Assembly (NCBI RefSeq): GCF_947179165.1
Contig: NC_077242.1
Span: 51,655,097-51,719,096 of the forward strand
Direction of reading: 5' to 3'
Origin: Solanum dulcamara
Taxonomy: Eukaryota > Streptophyta > Magnoliopsida > Solanales > Solanaceae
DNA: 64,000 nt
Every line of letters begins with the position of its first letter. Position 1 is the stretch's first letter. Below the pieces are notes generated by a model. That model worked only from the letters and a program-made list of their open reading frames with translations. It did no database searches and was not told the DNA's origin. Both the position numbers and the translations under genes were made by a program. Of this stretch, positions 1 through 11,552 are shown one piece after another.

Positions 1-408
1 GCACCAATATTTTAATACATTATAAAGCAACTTCGGGATCATTTCCTTTTAAAATTATATTTTTTCTTTGAAATTGGATGTTTTACTCTAAATAATGTGA
101 CATTAGGCTAATTCCATCAGTGTGAAATGTCTATTTTACTTCATTGGATCGTCCATATCAAAAAGGTGGCATATCTTGTGTTTCTAAGCTGAAAATATTG
201 CAAGGAATACATTTTTCCATTTCATTATGCTCATATTACACATGTGTCTACTGATGGTTTTGTCTCAGATTTTGCAGTATTCATCATCCATAAGATTGGA
301 ATTATATTTGACCTGATTCCTGCACCAACAGGATATGTAGGTGCCACAATGGCTCAGTCATGTTCCCCATAAGATTTTGGTTTCTCCCTTACAATAAAAA
401 CTAGACAT

Positions 409-617
409 AATTTTTGAGAAGATCTCAAAAATTCACAAGAAGATACTATCTCCAACAAGTCAAGATTGGAGATCATGTTAGTATATGCAACTAGGATAGA
501 ATTTTTGAGAAGATCTCAAAAATTCCACAAGAATGTTAAAATTCTTTTTTCAGCAGCTCGAGATTTGTCAAAAGATTTAACCGGGACAGAATTTTTGAGG
601 AAGATCTCAAAAATTCC
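409..617. repeat. Three copies of a 25-29 bp near-palindrome
   Basis: The motif GAATTTTTGAG / CTCAAAAATTC, separated by a short AAGAT spacer, occurs at about 409-433, 499-525 and 589-617. Copies are spaced about 90 bp apart, and the third has one extra G in the centre. Each copy could fold into an 11-bp-stem hairpin. Sequence between the copies is not clearly repeated. The role is unknown; they sit in the 3' non-coding region of the Tat-like element. Confidence 0.75.
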
Positions 618-847
618 GTTAAGAATTGTCAGAAGTTCGAAGTCAACTTCAAATGATCTCCAACATTGGTAGAATGAAGCAAACACAAATTCAAGATGCG
701 AGTGATCGATGCCTCGTATAAACTTCCATCAAATACATGAGTCCCAATGAAAACAAATTGTTCAAGAGAAAAATGAAGGAATATGTGAAAGCATCGAGAG
801 GATGACACTTTCACAATCATCGAGCCATTCGCCTTATTACAGTGAAA

Positions 848-2065
848 AATCATTCAACTCATCCAAGAGGATGACATTTGCATTTCCATTTGCCAAGAGC
901 GTCATTTCATTTCCATGACATTACCAAGAGTGTCATGCATCATTCAAATCATCCAAGAGGATGACATTGCACATTCATTGCCAAGAGGGCCGCTTTATTT
1001 TCATTGCATTTCCAAAAAGGTCTTGCATCATTCAAATCATCCAAGAGGATGACATTGCATATTAGTTGCCAACAGGGCCATTTTATTTTTATTGCATTAC
1101 TAAGAGGGTCATGCATCATTCCAATCATCCAAGAGGATGACATTGCATATTCGTTGCCAAGAGGGTCATTCATATTATATTACTAGAAGTGGTAATATAA
1201 TTGCCAAGAGAGCAATTCATATTATATTACTGGAAGTCGTAATATCATTGTCAAGAGGGTCATTCATTTTATATTACTAGAAGTGGTAATATAATTGCCA
1301 AGAGGGTCATTCATATTATATTAGCATAAGTGGTAATATTATTTCTAAGAGGATAATTCATATTATATTACCGGAAGTGGTAATATCATTTCCAAGAGGG
1401 CCATTATCATATCATTACCGAGAGGGTCATCACCATTATCATATTACTGCCGAGAGGTCCATTATTATATCATTGCCGAGAGGGCCATCACCATTATCAT
1501 ATTACTGCCGAGAGGTCCATTATTATATTATTGCCGAGAGGGCCATTATCATATCATTATAGAGAGGGCCATCATCATTATCATATCATTACCAAGAGGG
1601 ACATTATCATATCATTACCGAGAGGGCCATTATCATATTATTGCTGAGAGGGCCATTTCATTATATTGCATTGCCGAGAGGACCATTTCATTATATTGCA
1701 TTGTTGAGAGGGTAATTTCATTACATTGCATTGCCAAGAGGGTCGTGCATCATTCAAATCATCCAAGAGAATGACATTTGCATATTTATTTGTTGAGAGA
1801 GATATTTCATTACATTGCATTGCTGAGAGGGCCATTTCATTACATTGTATTGTCGAGAGGGTCATTTCATTACATTGCAATGCCGAGAGGGCCATTTTAT
1901 TACATTGCATTGCCAAAAGAGTCATGCATCATTCAAATCATCCAAGAGGATGACATTTGAATATTTATTTATCGAGAGGGTCATTTCATTATATTGCATT
2001 GCCAAGAGGATCGTGCATCATTTAAATCATCCAAGAGGATGACATTTGCATAATTATTTTATGAG
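848..2065. repeat. Tandem array with core 'AAGAGGRYCATT' and changing unit length
   Basis: A long degenerate array in which the core (C)CRAGAGGGYCATT recurs while the spacer changes. About 848-1160 has long units containing ATCATCCAAGAGGATGACATTG. About 1156-1391 is a regular 47-bp repeat (starts at 1156, 1203, 1250, 1297, 1344, 1391). About 1391-1640 uses shorter units built on CATTATCATATCATTACCG, and about 1640-2065 uses roughly 30-bp units built on CATTTCATTACATTGCATTG, with the long unit returning near 1750, 1930 and 2020. Several open frames cross the array on both strands because it is repetitive; none resembles a protein. Confidence 0.85.
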
Positions 2066-2184
2066 AGGACCATTGTATATCGATTTCATTGAAGAGAAAC
2101 ATCAGCATTTTCAAGCATTATAAACGCTTGAAGGGCATACATAAGACGCATCAAATATCAGAGAAGATTTGAAGTACAACTTGC

Positions 2185-2830
2185 TAATGAATCATTATCC
2201 TACTGATGGAGCAACATATATCCTACCTATGGATCACCTTCATTTGTCCTATCGATGGACACGCAACATCATCCTACCAATGGATCATCATTCGCCTTAT
2301 CAATAGACCAACATATCCTACAAATGGATCTTTATTCGTTCAATCGATGGACACACATTTATATCCTACCAATGGATTTTCATTCGTCCTACCAATGGAC
2401 AGACAGTTATTTAACCAAAATATCCTACCGATAGATTACCTTCATTCGTCCTACCAATGGATATGCATCATATCCTCCTGATGAATCATCTTCATTCGTC
2501 CTATCGATGGACATGCAACATCATCCTACTAATGGATCATCATTCTTCCTATTGATGGACCAACATATCCTATCAATGGATCTTCATTCGTCCTATCAAT
2601 GGAAATGCATTTATATCCTACCGATGTATCTTTATTCATCCTACTGATGGACATACAGTTATTTTGCCGAGTATCCTAGAAATGGATCACCCTCCTATCG
2701 ATGAAGCAACATTATCCTATAGATGGAGCATCTTTATTTGTCCTACTAATGAACATCTATTTATTTTGCCAAGTATCCTATCAATGGATCACCATCCTAC
2801 CGATAGAGCAGTGTTATTCTACCAATAGAT
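2185..2830. repeat. Second tandem array, 'ATCCTACCRATGGATCA' type
   Basis: A degenerate array of half-units TCCTACCRATGGATC alternating with ATTCGTCCTATCGATGGAC, giving higher-order units of roughly 40 bp and longer. It is unrelated in sequence to the preceding array but lies in the same 3' non-coding region. The repeated open frame (2206-2481) reflects the repeat and is not a gene. Confidence 0.8.
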
Positions 2831-3323
2831 CAACGGAGATTTTCAACATGCAAAGAGGATGAAAGAAAGTACGAATGATATCAAAGAGGATGCAGCACAA
2901 CGTGGAACCATTTCTTAGCAGCGAACTGGGACACAGTCCTAAGAGGATTATCAAACTTATAAGACACGAGCTGAAGAACGACTTTCACCACAGTAAACCA
3001 AATTTCTGTCGGAAGGCGTGTGATAATTTCGAGGATTCTAAAATTTGTACCAACTCCTTTTCAGAAAGATGAAGATGGAGTCGGTCAAAATTGGATTTGT
3101 CAATTTTCTTTATCTAGGATCTTTTTTATTGATCCTATCCAAGGAAAGGGACAGCTGTTGACAATCAATTTTGACCTTCGACAACGCAAATTAGCTATCG
3201 AGTTTCTTTAAATTTCGAATATTTTTGAAATAATTAGCTTTTATAAAAAATAAAGATATTTTCATGTTATTCTTAATTATTTTTATCTTTTTATAAATTT
3301 TAGTATAATATACACACTTCTAT

Positions 3324-3566
3324 TACTATTTATTACTTTTTGTACTTTTGATTACTCTATTTTATCTGTGACGCTGTCGTTATTTATTTTCCTATAGCGC
3401 TTTGAATTTCTTAACCTTATCTGACCCCTTTTTTATGCCTTTTTGGAGCCGAGGATCTCTCGGAAACAGCCGTCCTACCTTGATAGGAGTAAGGCCTGCG
3501 TACACTCTACCCTCTCCAGACCCCACGTTGTGGGATTTCACTGGGTTGTTGTTGTTGTTGTTGTTG
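3324..3566 (+). mobile_element. SINE-like retroposon with (TTG)n tail and 15-bp TSD
   Basis: The 3' half (about 3450-3566) matches what I recall of Solanaceae TS-type SINEs / RTE-type 3' ends: GAGCCGAGG, TCGGAAACAGCC, AAGGCCTGCGTACACTCTAC, CCAGACCCCA, then a GTTGTTGTT tail. It is flanked by TATACACACTTYTAT at 3309-3323 and 3567-3581 (one mismatch), a length expected for LINE-mediated retroposition. The 5' part shows no clear pol III A or B box. It could therefore be a 5'-truncated RTE copy rather than a full SINE. It lies inside the Tat-like LTR, so it is younger than that LTR. Confidence 0.7.
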
Positions 3567-3776
3567 TATACACACTTTTATATAACTATATTTTTGATAA
3601 CTATTTATGTGGTTATTCAAAAATCATCTCAAAAGATTTTATTTTTACTAAATACAATATTAATTAGATTAGTTTAATTATAGTTTGGATTTTTGAATTT
3701 TTTAGTTTTTTCTAAAAGAAGAAAAAATTTCATTCTCCACATCGAAAATTCATGAAGAATTTGAGGTTTTTGGAGC

Positions 3777-3786
3777 CTATATAAAG
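3777..3786 (+). promoter_or_regulatory. TATA-like box of the Tat-like LTR
   Basis: CTATATAAAG, followed about 30 bp downstream by sequence without TATA-like motifs and then a leader-like region. The position inside the LTR, about 620 bp from its start and including the 243-bp SINE, is consistent with the U3/R boundary. Inferred from sequence only. Confidence 0.45.
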
Positions 3787-4799
3787 ACTCATATTCTCAT
3801 TATGAAGGGGAAGAAGTTGGGAGTTTTTAACCACCCCAAAGTTAGAAATTTTTCTTACTTGGCTAGGATTTTGGACTCTTGTCCCCAGCCTAAAAGTTGT
3901 GAAAATTTCTAGCTTTCAATCTAAAATTTTCTTCAAGAAAAATAGGAGATTGAAGTCGAAAATTAGACTAAGAACATAGTTCTTATAACGTCGAACTCAC
4001 GAAGATTCGACTCTAAATTTTCAATTTTTCTTTTTGTGGATTCGAGTTCCGTCAAGCTCTTGGGTGGTGGTGAAGTCGTCTTTTGCTCATCGTTCTCAAT
4101 CTCGCTGTCCGAAAAAAGGTAAAATCTTTTCTCAACTTTAGTTTATTTAATTATTGCATGCTTTATATTTAGTTGATTCGTAATCTTAGTTTTTTTAGTT
4201 AACATGTATTAAGAAAGATTAATGATAGAAATTTCTTGTAGTTAGCATGTGTTAGGATTAATTAGCTAGCATGTTTTAGAATTATTTTATGAAATCTCTT
4301 AATTTTGTTCATTATTTTTCCAAATAGTTTTCTTTGATAATATAGATTTTCATATTTTCAATTTCTTCTTTTAACATGATTTCGATAACAAAAATATGTT
4401 TAAGTTATTATTTAATTAGAACTTTTATGACCTAATTGATTTAATTCTTTCTTTAAAATTTAAATTAGTATAGCCCATATATTAATTCTGTGTCCTTTAG
4501 TTACCTGAATATATTTCTTGTTTCCTTTCCTTTTCTCTGTCTACATATATATATGTTGTTAGTCACCTTTAGGAAGCCCATCAATTTGATACCTTAAAAT
4601 ATCATGATATATTCCTTGGTTTAGCTTAAAATGAGTAGATGCTTATGTAATTTTATTTTAGTGCATGTGATATCAATTCGAGTTCATATTTGGACTCCAT
4701 TCTTGCATATCGTTGAGTTTTGAGTCTTCCATCATCTTGTTCGAATTGCTAGAAAGTTGATAAATGAAAAAAAAGCTAATACACATGGTTTGAATATTG

Positions 4800-5075
4800 A
4801 TATTGGGCTGTATACATGGAATACAGGTGGAAAACTATATTGTATACACTGATATATAGTATATATATAGTTTATATACAAGAAAATAATGTTGTATGCA
4901 CTGATATATAGTGTATATATAATCTAATATACAGTGATATAAAGTAGATACAGGGAATAAACAGGTGGTATACAATTTGATATACAGTGATATACAACAG
5001 ATGCAGGAAACAAACAAGTAGTATACACTATGTATACTGTATATAGTGTATATACAGTGCATATACAACTGTGAT
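4800..5075. repeat. Degenerate AT-rich repeat 'GTATACACTGATATATAGTG'
   Basis: Multiple diverged copies of a near-palindromic unit (GTATACACTGATATATAGTG, TATACAGTGATATA and similar), several self-complementary. Tyrosine- and isoleucine-rich open frames on the minus strand (4835-5136) are by-products of this repeat. It lies inside the Tat-like LTR. Confidence 0.65.
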
Positions 5076-5690
5076 ATATAGAAGAATTGGGCCAAAATTC
5101 CAAAACGCAGGTGGCCCAACATCTTAGCCCAGGCATACAGAAATTAAGTGTCGGTTCATATTTTCATATGTTATTTATTATTTATTTTTATTTATTTAGC
5201 TTCTAATAATTGATATACTTATGTTGTTTATGATTGCTTAGATATTAATCATAGATTAGTTTAACTTAATTAGATTCTCATAAAGATAAACAATTTCATG
5301 TTAATTTACTTTTTAAAATGATTTTCTACCTTTATTTAGCCATTTTGATAAACTTTACTTTCTTCTCATATTATTTCTAATGTACAAGCTTGATCATTTT
5401 TACAAAAAGTAGTTTTAAAGTTTTTATTTCCTTTTAAATTAATATTTTCAAAAGTTAGTCAAATAATTTTCAAATTGTCAGATAACTGCGTGTTAGCGGA
5501 CACTTTGAATGCTAATACCTTCGCAAATTGGAAATTTCAACCCTTACCCATTTTCTCTAATTTTAGGACTTAAATCTGTTAGGGTCTTTAAAATTAAGTT
5601 TTCTTGATTTTCCTTAAAAATTAAGTGGCGCCTCTCTTTTCTAAAATTGATTTTTTCTCTAAGAAGTTGAAATTATTTTTAAACCATTTT

Positions 5691-7860
5691 TTTCCAACAT
5701 AAATCAAGTAGTCCAGATAACAATGTAATAAAATGCAATGATATGATCCAATGATGTGGTGGTATGATGGAATCAAGGTTGTCGGACAACCTGTCATATA
5801 CACATGTTAAGACTGTAAAACAAGGACGCATAGGGGACTCACAGTCCATATACCAAATTACAATCTCAATATCTCATAAACTTGCCACGTAGCTCATGGT
5901 CTAGGATATGAAAGGGTGTCACATTTTCTTTCTCAAAAAGAATTTCCACAGTTCTCAACTTCTCAAGTTCAATGATATGTTGAATGAGGATGAATGTATC
6001 ACAACACATATGACATTGAGGCAATATTCAACTCAACATGTGATACCTGGTTCAAAGTTCTCAAAACTCAACCCAAACATGTTATTCACTCTAAATAGAT
6101 AGTAATGGGAAGGAAATACATTGAAATAAGTGTTCACCCTTTTCAAAAATATTTCAGTAATCAAGTATGCTTAAAAGCCCCCAACTCAACCCCTCAAGTA
6201 GGCATTACAAGTCAAATAGTCTCCTCAAGCCTCTCTCATAGGCAAATCATGAATCACGTGCTCACAAAGCAAATAAGATAGAAAATAAAACCCCACATGA
6301 GCTACACAGTAAAAATAAGCCCCCACACGGGATCACAATATAAATAAGCCCCCACACAGGCATCACAATGAAATTAATAGTCCAATTTATGCTACAAACC
6401 CATCCCAAAGTCTATAACATATGAATGACTAATTACTTCATCTCAGTCTAAAAGAAGGATACCAAACCTACCTCGAAGGCCAAAACTTCACACGAATGTT
6501 CTAATCGGAGCTCAACTCACGAACACTGACTCCGCACTAATTACCCACTATAAAAATGGAAAGATTTTATCAAAAGAAGTCCAAACAAAACCTATATTGA
6601 AAATTTTTAGAATTGGAGTCAAAATCATCAATAAATCACTTTGAAAATGAAAAAGAAAATCTAGAATTTTATTTTTAAATCATGTACTAACATAAAGGGA
6701 AGTTCGTGGTTGAAAAGACCATTAAAATTGGTCAAAAAATCAGTTAGAAATCATCAAATCATTCATTTTGAAATTGAAAAGAAAATCCCCAAAACCCATT
6801 TGAAATCTTGATTTTACAATGATTTAAGAAGATAGAATAGATAGAAATTGATTAAAAAAAAGGCTTACCCAAATGATTTCCCCTAAAAGTTTCTTCCCAA
6901 ATCGCCTCCCCAAGGTTCAAACCGAGCAAGAATGGTGGAATGTGAAAAATAGGAATAATTTTTGAATTGGACACTGTTTAGGTGAAAAATTTGCATTGCG
7001 ATCGCGAGCCACTAATCCTCGAGATCGCGAAGCACTGGAGACTGACCAATCACAATCGTAGACAACCCCCATCACAATCGTAGACAACCCCCATCACAAT
7101 CGTGAAGAATACTAAAAAGAGAAGACCATTGTGATCGCGGATCCCCATTTCATGATCGCGAAAATGACTCCCCTAATATATCGCGATTGTGTGGCCTTAG
7201 GTTGCGGTCAAGATGAAAAAAAATATCCTGCACCAGAACCATAAATTTGCAGAATAACCAAGTCAAAAAATGCCTCCGATTGGACCTTCAGAAATTGTTT
7301 AGGGTCTGATAAAAATAAATTGGATATGCTACTACACTGAATTTGATATTCTGTACTCAATGGAATAGTCATATTTTTTTAAAAAAAAATCGTTATGATG
7401 AAATTACCCTCCTGGACCCCTTTTAGGTTTAAAACTCAAATTTTAGCCTATTTTTTCAAAATAAAAACTAAGGTCTCGAGCCTCTAAGTCAACACTCAAT
7501 TAGATCAAACTAGATGTTTCAGATGCAACAAAACTGGTGAATCTTAATATGTTAACCAAAGTCAACCACCTCAATGCCTCAAATAGCCAAAATCACACCT
7601 GATCACATCAAAAACCGTGCCAACCATCCTCATATTATAAACAAAGTATGAAAACGCCATAAAGAAAAACAAAATGGGCATTTCTCGCAGAAAAGTAATT
7701 TCTTAAGAATAAGGGTATTATAAATATAAAGTAGCTTTTCAAGAACTAAAACATGAGTTAAGCCGAAATAATGTGGAGGATTTTGACCTCTTATAGCTCA
7801 TGCACTACTTGCATCAACAAATGAAGGAAGATTAGATCCGGCACACTAGGTATATTTTAA
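5691..7860. other. Non-coding, LTR-like repetitive sequence, unclassified
   Basis: No gene was found. Features include AGGTTGTCGGACAACCT at about 5776, repeated segments built on AAGCCCCCACACGG near 6310-6370, G/C-rich words (GCGATCGCGA, ATCGCGAAG) in an otherwise AT-rich context at about 7000-7200, and a three-fold repeat of ATCACAATCGTAGACAACCC at about 7050-7110. These resemble non-coding parts of old minus-strand Ty3/gypsy LTRs in Solanaceae, but I could not pair it with a second LTR or define both ends. Confidence 0.35.
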
Positions 7861-7917
7861 CATTTAATCGAGAGTTATTTTGCACCAATTGACTAAATAA
7901 ATATTGCATTTCTTCTC

Positions 7918-8127
7918 TCATTTCATGCATATCTTGATTAGAGAAGTGATTTCATTTGCATGCTTTTGTTTAAGTTTGTTAGTTTCCTCATCTTTTTTCA
8001 AAAAACTTCTTGTCACTAATCTCTCATAGAAATTAAGTTGATCAAATTGCTTATTTTCAAACATTGTCTTAAATGCATCATTGGTTGTTTCCCCAAAATT
8101 TTGACCATTCTGAAGTTTAGCTGTCAA
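7918..8127 (-). pseudogene. Fragment resembling plant transposase (Ptta/En/Spm type), C-terminal
   Basis: A 69-codon frame containing the segment FYERLVTRSFLKKDEETNKL and a basic, coiled-coil-like tail. This resembles the C-terminal part of plant En/Spm-type transposase-like (Ptta) proteins, where a similar '..VT.S.LKKDEE..KLK' stretch is common. Only a short piece is open. Neighbouring sequence up to about 9200, and 14557-15260 beyond the copia insertion, may be further exons and introns of the same minus-strand element. Recognition is by memory of the family pattern, so confidence is moderate. Confidence 0.45.
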
Positions 8128-9375
8128 AACAATTGGTGAAAATACTATACACCTATTTATGATAATAACGGTGCCTTTGTTTCACTGAATATAGACCATA
8201 ACGGTAAGCTTTGTAAATTGAGAAATATAGTGCAGTTTTTTTTTTATTTAAATAGAACAGTGACTGCGACTAAAAATGGAAAAATAAATTTTCATCCCCT
8301 CCCAACAAATAGTAAAAAATCAATAGTCCTAAGACTATGATCAAGAACAGAAAAAAAAAGGCCCCCTCTTAGTGACTCCTATCAAGAATTGAAAAATAAA
8401 ATATTTGACATCTCCTCGCACTCGCACTCGAAGAAGAAGAAAGAACAGAAGACGTACCTCAAATAGGACAGTGGAGTCACACTGACTCACACAAAATACT
8501 TTCACCAAAATCAGGGAACTCTAAACTGGTGGGATAATGAGAAGACTTAAAATAGAGAACTCCTTAGGAGAACCGTAACAAATGTAGAATTAATTCATAA
8601 ATACAATCCAAATCCTTGATTCCCTTTAAACCATGGTGATTAAAATGAAATAACATATGAAGACTTTCCATAGTATAAAGATTATATGTTTGAATAAATT
8701 TCACCACTAATTCTCTATAAATGATTTACTATTGCAACTTGGGTATCGACCTCAAATTCTTTTTCCTTCTTTGTATGAGTCGCAATAAACATTTTAGACT
8801 TTGATGATTCCTATATATTTTCTTTGGAATCATTCTACAAGTTATATCAAAAGAAATTTTTAAACAAACATCAATATGTTCTAACAAAGTATGAAAAAAA
8901 GTAAGATCTTTTACAAAGTGTCTACAAAGTATTAACAATGCCATGTGTACTCTTGCAAAATTAATAGGTCTCATTCAATGCCACCATTTTTTTCTTTCCA
9001 TTTTTAGAATTCACCTCGAACATGACCTAAAATTCAATAAAAAGAGATATATTAATTAATAAATTAAAAAAACAAAGAATAATAATTATGTAAAATATGT
9101 CCAAGAGTAGAAATGCACCATCTTAGCCTTACTTGAACAGTTGGATGCTTGCAGTACTTGATCAACTAAAGGAATTGAACTTCTGTTATGTCATAGGGAC
9201 GTTTTACTAGGATGTTGACTAGCATATCCTCGCTAGTATGATATAAAAAAATCTCTCTTTAGTTTTTTTCTTGTTTCCCCTCTAAGCATTAGGAAGCCCA
9301 GCCATCACCCACTTATTTCCTTACTTCTATTGGAATTAGGAATTTGTACTTTTGGATTTGCGTCCTTCTATCATA
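8128..9375. other. Degenerate sequence between transposase fragment and copia element
   Basis: No gene can be supported. A minus-strand 81-codon frame (8729-8974) has no recognisable domain. The region may contain intron or UTR remnants of the CACTA-like element and, at the right end, a degraded or truncated copia 5' LTR just before the PBS at 9381. No stretch clearly aligns with the 3' LTR at 13432. Confidence 0.4.
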
Positions 9376-9380
9376 ACAAG

Positions 9381-9393
9381 TGGTATCAGAGCC
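9381..9393 (+). other. Primer-binding site of the copia element
   Basis: TGGTATCAGAGCC is complementary to the 3' end of plant initiator methionine tRNA, the standard primer of copia elements. It lies 26 bp before the ATG at 9419. The preceding AACAAG is the likely end of a lost or decayed 5' LTR. Confidence 0.85.
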
Positions 9394-9418
9394 TTGGTTT
9401 TCTATCAAGAATTTTTTA

Positions 9419-10500
9419 ATGGAGGGTAATATGAGAAAGATGGTGTGTTTAAATGAGAGTAACTACAACACATGAAAGAGCAAGATGAAAGATTTACTGT
9501 TCGTGAAAAAGATGCATCTTTCCGTTTTTGCTATTCATAAATTCGAGAATGTGACAGATGAAAATTGAGATTTTGAGAACTAACAAGTATGTGGATATAT
9601 AAGGCAATGGGTTGAAGATAATATTTGCAACCATATTGTGAATGGAACACATGCTAGAACATTGTGGGAAAAGTTGGGGATGCTTTACGCTTTAAAAATT
9701 GGCAATAACAAGTTGTTTTTGCTAAAGAAATTGATGACCTTTAAATACAAGGAGGGCAGTCTCATTCTTGATCACATAAATGATTTTCAAGGTGTTCTTG
9801 ATCAGTTGTCAGGAATGAGTGTCAATTTTGATGATGAAATATAAGGACTTTGGCTTCTTAATACTCTACCAGATTCTTGGGAAACTCTTCGAGTTTCTTT
9901 AATAAATTCTACTTTCGGTGGTAAGGTTACTATGGAATATGCAAAAAGTGATGTGTTGAATGAAGAAGTCAGAAGAAGATCTCAAGGAACATCCTCACAT
10001 TCAGATGTTCTCTTTACAGAAGATCGATGGAGAGGTAAAATAAGAGGTTCGAGAAATAGAGGAAAAAGTAGAAGCAAATCAAGATCCAAGTATCAAAATG
10101 TTTCATGTCATCATTGTGGAAAGAAAGGACATATTAAAAGATTTTGCAATAAGTTGAAGCAAGACCTTAGAGAAGGAAAGAAAGAAGAAAATAATGGAGA
10201 CAATGTTGTTGTTGTTGTCCGAGATGACCTTCTCTTTGCTTGTGATAAAAACTTCATCAATTTTGTATCTTAAGATACAAGTTGGATAGTAGATTCTGGA
10301 GCTACATCGCATGTCACACTGAGGAAAGACTTATTTTCATCTTATACTCCTGTTAATTCCGGCGTGTTAAAAATGGGTAATGCTGGTAAGTTAAGGTGCT
10401 TGGTGTTGGCACGGTTTGTTTGAAGACTAATCCTGGTACAATGTTAGTCCTTCAGAATGTCAAGCACGCTCCAGACATTTCTTTGAATTTGATCTCTGTA
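9419..10500 (+). pseudogene. Copia gag and protease (broken)
   Basis: An ATG at 9419 opens a gag-like frame with internal stops before 9638. The body (9638-9844) matches copia gag ('LWEKLGMLYA...NKLFLLKKLM'). A later frame (9932-10273) has a complete CCHC zinc knuckle, CHHCGKKGHIKRFC. A stop at about 10272 precedes the protease motif, WIVDSGATSHV, which contains the aspartic protease DSG. At least three stops or frame changes interrupt what should be one frame. Confidence 0.8.
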
Positions 10501-10569
10501 GGACAACTAGATGATGATGGCTACCATAATGACTTTTTCAATGACCAATAGAAGCTCACCAAAGGCTCA

Positions 10570-11534
10570 TTGATTGTAGCTCAAAGAAGAAAGCATTCAA
10601 ATTTATACGTGACTCAAGAATCAATTCTTGGGGACTCTATAAATTTGGTAGAAAGTAAAACTTTGTCAGAATTATGGCACAAAATACTCAATCATATGAG
10701 CGAGAGGGGGATCACATGTTTGGCTAAGAAGAATTTGCTTGCTGGTATGAAACAAGTAAAGGTGAAAAGATGTGTTCATTGCTTAGCTGGAAAACAGAAA
10801 ATAGTTTCTTTCACAGTCATCCTCCTTCAAGAAAGTCTGAACTACTGGAGCTAGTACACTATGACTTCTGTGGTCCTTTTAAAGTAAAATCAAAAGGTGG
10901 TGCACTTTACTTTAAAACTTTCATTGATGATCATTCTCGCAAGTTATGGGTATATACTTTAAAATCCAAAGATCAAGTACTTGATGTGTTTAAGGAGTTT
11001 CAAGCCTTATATGAGAGAAAAACTGGAAAGAAATTAAAATATATTCGCACTGACAATGATAAATACTGCAAAGCGCAAGAAATTCATCATCAGAAGACTC
11101 CTCCTAAGACGCCTCAATTGAATGGCTTGGCAGAAAGGATGAATAGAACTCATATGAGGGAGTTAGATGCGTGCTTTCAGAGGCTAAACTTCCAAATTTT
11201 ATTTGGGAGGAAGCACTTAACACTGTTGCTTATGTTATTAATTTGTCTCCCATTGTTGCTTTGGATGGTGATGTTCCAAACAAAGTTTGGTTTGCAAAGG
11301 ATGTCTCCTATGATCACTTGAAATTCTTTGGGTGTAAAGCTTGTGTGCATGTTCCAAAAGATGAGAGATCAAAACTGGACGTTAAAACTAAGTAGTGCAT
11401 CTTCATTGGTTATGGTCAAGATGAGTTTGAATATTGCTTTTATGATCCAATTGATAAGAAGCTTATCAGAAGTCGTGATACTGTGTTCTTTGAAGACCAA
11501 ACAATTGAAGATATTAATAAGATTAAGAAAATAG
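10570..11534 (+). pseudogene. Copia integrase (broken)
   Basis: GAG-pre-integrase (LWHKILNHMSERG, then a Cys pair in RCVHCLAGK) lies in the frame at 10570-10854. The integrase core follows in another frame (10770-11321): DFCGPF, FIDDHSRKLWVY, YIRTDND and GLAERMNRT give the catalytic D, D, E pattern. The spacing between the second D and E is shorter than the usual 35 residues, indicating an internal deletion near 11070. Frame changes occur near 10830 and 11180. Confidence 0.8.
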
Positions 11535-11552
11535 ATTCAGATTTATGAGAGC

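Larger units (their letters stand above)
1..3155 (+). mobile_element. Non-coding 3' region of a Tat/Ogre-like Ty3/gypsy element
   Basis: This stretch has no credible gene and lies directly upstream of an LTR whose start (TGTTGACAATC at 3156) follows a purine-rich tract, AAGGAAAGGGACAGC. That is the usual PPT-to-LTR arrangement, so this should be the 3' untranslated part of the element. It holds three palindrome copies (409-617) and two tandem arrays (848-2065 and 2185-2830). Tat-lineage elements are known to carry tandem repeats between the last ORF and the 3' LTR, which fits. Positions 1-400 and 2831-3155 contain only short open frames with no recognisable domain. The lineage call rests on this organisation and the LTR sequence style; pol lies off the left edge. 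Confidence 0.5.
3156..5690 (+). mobile_element. LTR of the Tat/Ogre-like element (right end approximate)
   Basis: Begins TGTTGACAATC right after a PPT-like purine tract. It contains a TATA-like CTATATAAAG at 3777, a transcribed leader-like segment (3790-4110) ending in a splice-donor-like AAAGGTAAAA, and an AT-rich body. A GTGGCGCC motif at about 5624, similar to primer-binding motifs of this lineage, lies near the right end. The right boundary is uncertain because no second LTR is in the window to align against. A SINE-like insertion (3324-3566) and an AT-rich repeat (4800-5075) lie inside. No coding potential was found. Confidence 0.5.

Noticed and set aside
1638..2042. Several overlapping open frames on both strands in the tandem array
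   Set aside because: They are by-products of a repeat unit without stops; peptide sequence simply repeats and matches no family.
848..2830. Possible CRISPR-like repeat-spacer array
   Set aside because: Spacers are themselves repetitive, unit length drifts, and the setting is a plant retroelement.
3402..3677. Plus-strand frames of 74-91 codons
   Set aside because: They cover the SINE-like retroposon and its TTG tail, which yields the Val/Leu run.
4835..5136. Two Tyr/Ile-rich minus-strand frames
   Set aside because: Explained by the GTATAC/ATATAG repeat; no start context or domain.
8729..8974. 81-codon minus-strand frame near the CACTA-like fragment
   Set aside because: No recognisable motif; could be an exon of the transposon but evidence is lacking.
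9381..9393. tRNA gene suggested by TGGTATCAGAGCC and similar motifs (also 30871, 54985)
   Set aside because: These are primer-binding sites; no cloverleaf surrounds them.
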